Source: Candidatus Woesearchaeota archaeon (GTDB lineage: Archaea > Nanobdellota > Nanobdellia > Woesearchaeales > SM23-78). From it: a DNA stretch of 64,000 bases. Location of the stretch: the NCBI GenBank assembly GCA_016933095.1, contig JAFGBP010000042.1:1-64000 (forward strand). The letters are read 5' to 3'. Each line of letters starts with the position of its first letter. Within the stretch, counting starts at the first letter, position 1. The notes below the pieces were generated by a model. That model was not told the DNA's origin. It worked only from the letters and a program-made list of their open reading frames with translations, and did no database searches. A program made the position numbers and the translations under genes. Below are positions 61,731 to 64,000 of this stretch, in pieces.

Positions 61731-63260
61731 ATGGAAGAAGATATGACTGAAAAGGACATGACAAGCACCCCGACAAACTGGATTGAAGGAGACCTTACAG
61801 TTGAGATTACAGTCAACGCCCACAACAAGATAGCCGATGCAAAAGCCATGGGATTGATGTATAGGGGGCTGGAAAACATCTTCATCGGGCAAAGGCCGTT
61901 TGACGCCATGAGGATGAGCCAGAGGGCTGACGCCGCTTGCTCCACGGCGAATGGGACTGCCGGAGCCCTGGCCATTGAGAGGATGATGGGGTTCAAGCCT
62001 CCAAGGAATGGACAGCTCATCAGGGATATAGTGCTCGGGGCCAGCATTGCAGCAAACCACCTCACTCATTTTTATTTCACCTTGGGCCCCGGATTAGCAA
62101 GCCCTGAATACAAAAAGTTCAAGATGCATCACGAAATGCAAAAGAGATTTGACCCATCAAAAAGCGCGCTTCTCAAGGACGTGTTGAGAAAGGCAAGGAT
62201 GCCGTTGCATAGGGCCATCGCGATTTTCGGCGGAAGATCATATCACCCCATGCACGCAGTGCCAGGAGGAGTATGCAGCATCCCAAAGTACTCTGATCTG
62301 GCAGCGGCCAGTACAAGCGTCGCAGGCGCCAAGGAATTTTTGGAAGAGAACTTGCTTGGCGGGGTGAAGATGGAAGAATGGGCCAGGATAAGGACCGCCG
62401 ACGAGCTCCTTGAACTACTAAAGGACAAGGCGTTTGCTGATTCAGACATCGGGCTTTTCATCAGGTATTCTCAGGAAATAGGACTTCACAAACTAGGCGA
62501 AGGAACCCACAACAATTTCTTGTCCTTCGGATTCGGAGAGAACAAGCATAATAACGGCATTGATAGCAGTCCCGATTCATGGCTCTTCAAACCCGGATAC
62601 GTGGAGAATGGCCAGTACCACGACCTAGACATCCAGCACATAACCGAAGATACTTCCCACTCTTATTATGAGACTGAAAGGGACTGGAGAAGCCCCCAGC
62701 ACGGCATGACAAAGCCTATCCCAAGGAAAGAGGGAGCTTACAGCTGGGTCAAGTCTCCCAGATACTTTGGCAGAGCCTGCGAGGTAGGACCGCTTGCAAG
62801 GCAGATAGTAAATGCAGACCTGCTCTGCATGGACTTAGTAAAGACCTTTGGGGTGAACACGTTCACAAGAACCCTGGCAAGGTTCCGCGAGATAACCCTT
62901 ATAGTCCCAAAGCTCAAAGAGTGGATTGCAGAGATCGAATTGGAAAAGCCATTCTACAAACCATTCCCCGAAGTCAGCAACGGCTCCGGATACGGCCTGG
63001 TGGAGTCCCCTAGAGGGGCTCTTGGCCACTGGATAAACATAAAGGAAGGCAAGTGCACAACATACCAGATGATCAGCCCTATCGACTGGAACGCCTCGCC
63101 AATAGACTCTAACGGGGCTCACGGCGCCCTAGAGCAGGCCCTGATCGGCTGCAGGATAAAGGACAAAGACAGCCTCATTGAAGCCTCTCTTGTCGTGAAG
63201 GGCTTTGACTCCTGCATTGCCTGCTCAATACGGCCTGCCGCGCCAGGTGATGAGGAATAA
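61731..63260 (+). CDS. [NiFe]-hydrogenase large subunit-like protein with altered N-terminal ligand motif
   Basis: Resembles the large subunit throughout (MYRGLENIFIGQRPFDAM...FYFTLGPGL). The usual RxCGxCxxxH motif is RADAACSTAN: Asp67 replaces the first Cys, Cys70 remains and His is Asn. The C-terminal motif is DSCIACSIR (Cys495, Cys498) with Arg where His often stands, followed by an eight-residue tail PAAPGDEE that could be cleaved. Three of four Ni-site cysteines are therefore kept. No hydrogenase maturation genes lie in the window. Could be an active variant hydrogenase or a non-H2 relative. Confidence 0.85.
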   Translation: MEEDMTEKDMTSTPTNWIEGDLTVEITVNAHNKIADAKAMGLMYRGLENIFIGQRPFDAMRMSQRADAACSTANGTAGALAIERMMGFKPPRNGQLIRDIVLGASIAANHLTHFYFTLGPGLASPEYKKFKMHHEMQKRFDPSKSALLKDVLRKARMPLHRAIAIFGGRSYHPMHAVPGGVCSIPKYSDLAAASTSVAGAKEFLEENLLGGVKMEEWARIRTADELLELLKDKAFADSDIGLFIRYSQEIGLHKLGEGTHNNFLSFGFGENKHNNGIDSSPDSWLFKPGYVENGQYHDLDIQHITEDTSHSYYETERDWRSPQHGMTKPIPRKEGAYSWVKSPRYFGRACEVGPLARQIVNADLLCMDLVKTFGVNTFTRTLARFREITLIVPKLKEWIAEIELEKPFYKPFPEVSNGSGYGLVESPRGALGHWINIKEGKCTTYQMISPIDWNASPIDSNGAHGALEQALIGCRIKDKDSLIEASLVVKGFDSCIACSIRPAAPGDEE

Positions 63261-63587
63261 AGGCCAAAGGCTCTGCATCTGACCGCATCCGTATGGCCTC
63301 TCTTGATTCCCACCTCCTCACTTCTTTTTCCCGGAGGCGTTGTAGAATTTCATCGTGCTCTGCTCACATCGAACGCCAAACCCAACATGGTTACGAGTAT
63401 TCTTCAGTCGCTTATTCTCACTGAATGCTCGATTTGAGGTCACTTTATTCTACAGAGATACAGAGACTTTCCAGGAAAAAGATTTATAAAGCCGATTAAT
63501 AAGATTTAGAGAGTATCTAGAGGAAGTGCTATCGAGGGTAAAATTAAAGATAAAGTATAATAAAGCAAAGGTAAAAGGGTAAATTAC
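63261..63587 (+). promoter_or_regulatory. Intergenic region with two TATA candidates
   Basis: A 327-bp gap between the hydrogenase-like large subunit and the VWA gene. GATTTATAAAG at 63481-63491 and AAAGTATAATAAAG at 63552-63565 are TATA candidates; the latter is placed 23-36 bp before the ATG. No gene, repeat element or RNA was recognised. Confidence 0.4.
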
Positions 63588-64000
63588 ATGGCGGGATGGA
63601 CATCTTTCATAACAGGACAGTTCCTAGATCCAAAACTGTTGCCCTACGCCGCGGGACTAGTGCTGATTTTCATCCTATTCTATTTCATCAAGCCAAAGCC
63701 CAAGCAGTTCGTCATGCCAACCCTAATGTTCCTGTTCAAGGATATGGGGCGCCACAGGACCGCCAACATCCTAAGAAAGCTCATCACGAACATACTTTTC
63801 ATAATGCAGCTCCTCATAATCGTCTTCATAGCCTTCTCGAGCGCCAAGCCATTCATAGACGTTAGCAAGGAAACCCTGTTCAAGAACACAGTCATAGTGC
63901 TTGACGCGAGCGCGAGCATGAAGGCTCCTTACCAAGGAGAGACCCGTTTTGAGGAAGCCGTAAGGATTGCGAAGGAGAACCTTGGAAGCATCAACACCCT
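63588..64000 (+). CDS. BatA-like VWA membrane protein (partial, 5' end only)
   Basis: ATG at 63588; the frame is open to the window end. Two N-terminal transmembrane helices (LLPYAAGLVLIFILFYFI and LFIMQLLIIVFIAFSS) are followed by the start of a VWA domain with LDASASM metal site. This layout matches BatA/aerotolerance-type proteins that belong to the MoxR-VWA systems. C-terminal part is outside the window. Confidence 0.82.
   Translation, partial: MAGWTSFITGQFLDPKLLPYAAGLVLIFILFYFIKPKPKQFVMPTLMFLFKDMGRHRTANILRKLITNILFIMQLLIIVFIAFSSAKPFIDVSKETLFKNTVIVLDASASMKAPYQGETRFEEAVRIAKENLGSINT

Overview
The window reads as a chromosomal segment of a small-genome archaeon, most likely a DPANN member of the Woesearchaeota/Pacearchaeota kind (inference; no rRNA is present). 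Evidence for archaea: TATA boxes with a purine-rich BRE ahead of many genes, intron-bearing tRNA genes, an archaeal RFC large subunit, archaeal-type GlyRS, Mre11, KaiC-like ATPase, geranylgeranyl reductase and an archaeal type IV pilus-type ATPase/platform pair. Bacterial-type aspartyl-tRNA synthetase and class II aldolase fit the mixed gene content of DPANN archaea.

Layout: 0.1-6.9 kb, a 2160-residue sequon-rich surface protein co-transcribed with an AbrB-type regulator. 7.3-9.3 kb, a secreted S1 protease, tRNA-Cys, intron-bearing tRNA-Arg and a LAGLIDADG protein. 9.4-16.3 kb, an MFS-like transporter, beta-propeller, KaiC-like ATPase, glycosyltransferase, a SET-domain remnant and a lipid reductase. 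16.4-23 kb, envelope proteins. 24.8-46 kb, housekeeping and small accessory genes: asnS, macro domain, mre11, aldolase, Ca2+/cation exchanger, second LAGLIDADG protein, tRNA-Phe, glyS, RelE-like and HEPN/MNT modules, rfcL, tRNA-Gly, PP-loop ATPase, tRNA-Trp, aspS. 46-60 kb, lipoproteins, a LamG surface protein, three related small membrane proteins, coiled-coil proteins and a secretion ATPase with its membrane platform, probably one pilus or secretion cluster. 60-63.3 kb, a HxlR-like regulator divergent from a small Cys protein and a two-subunit [NiFe]-hydrogenase-like complex with unusual ligands. From 63.6 kb, the start of a BatA-like VWA protein.

Main discovery: at least ten intergenic copies of a 90-220 bp element. 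Ends of each copy are inverted repeats that differ between copies but stay complementary within a copy. A second inner helix also covaries (for example GTGCACG/CGTGCAC, GTGCCGC/GCGGCAC, GGCCGC/GCGGCC, GTAGCCC/GGGCTAC). The loop carries a GCCGAGTCTAG core. Several copies are flanked by direct repeats of 9-11 bp, exact 11-bp in two cases, as expected of target-site duplications. This looks like a mobile, structured, non-autonomous element. A second, smaller hairpin family sits in tandem behind tRNA-Cys and tRNA-Arg, each module ending in a copy of the 3' end of that particular tRNA; related hairpins occur at 15.1, 34.0 and possibly 54.8 kb. No transposase or integrase gene is in the window.
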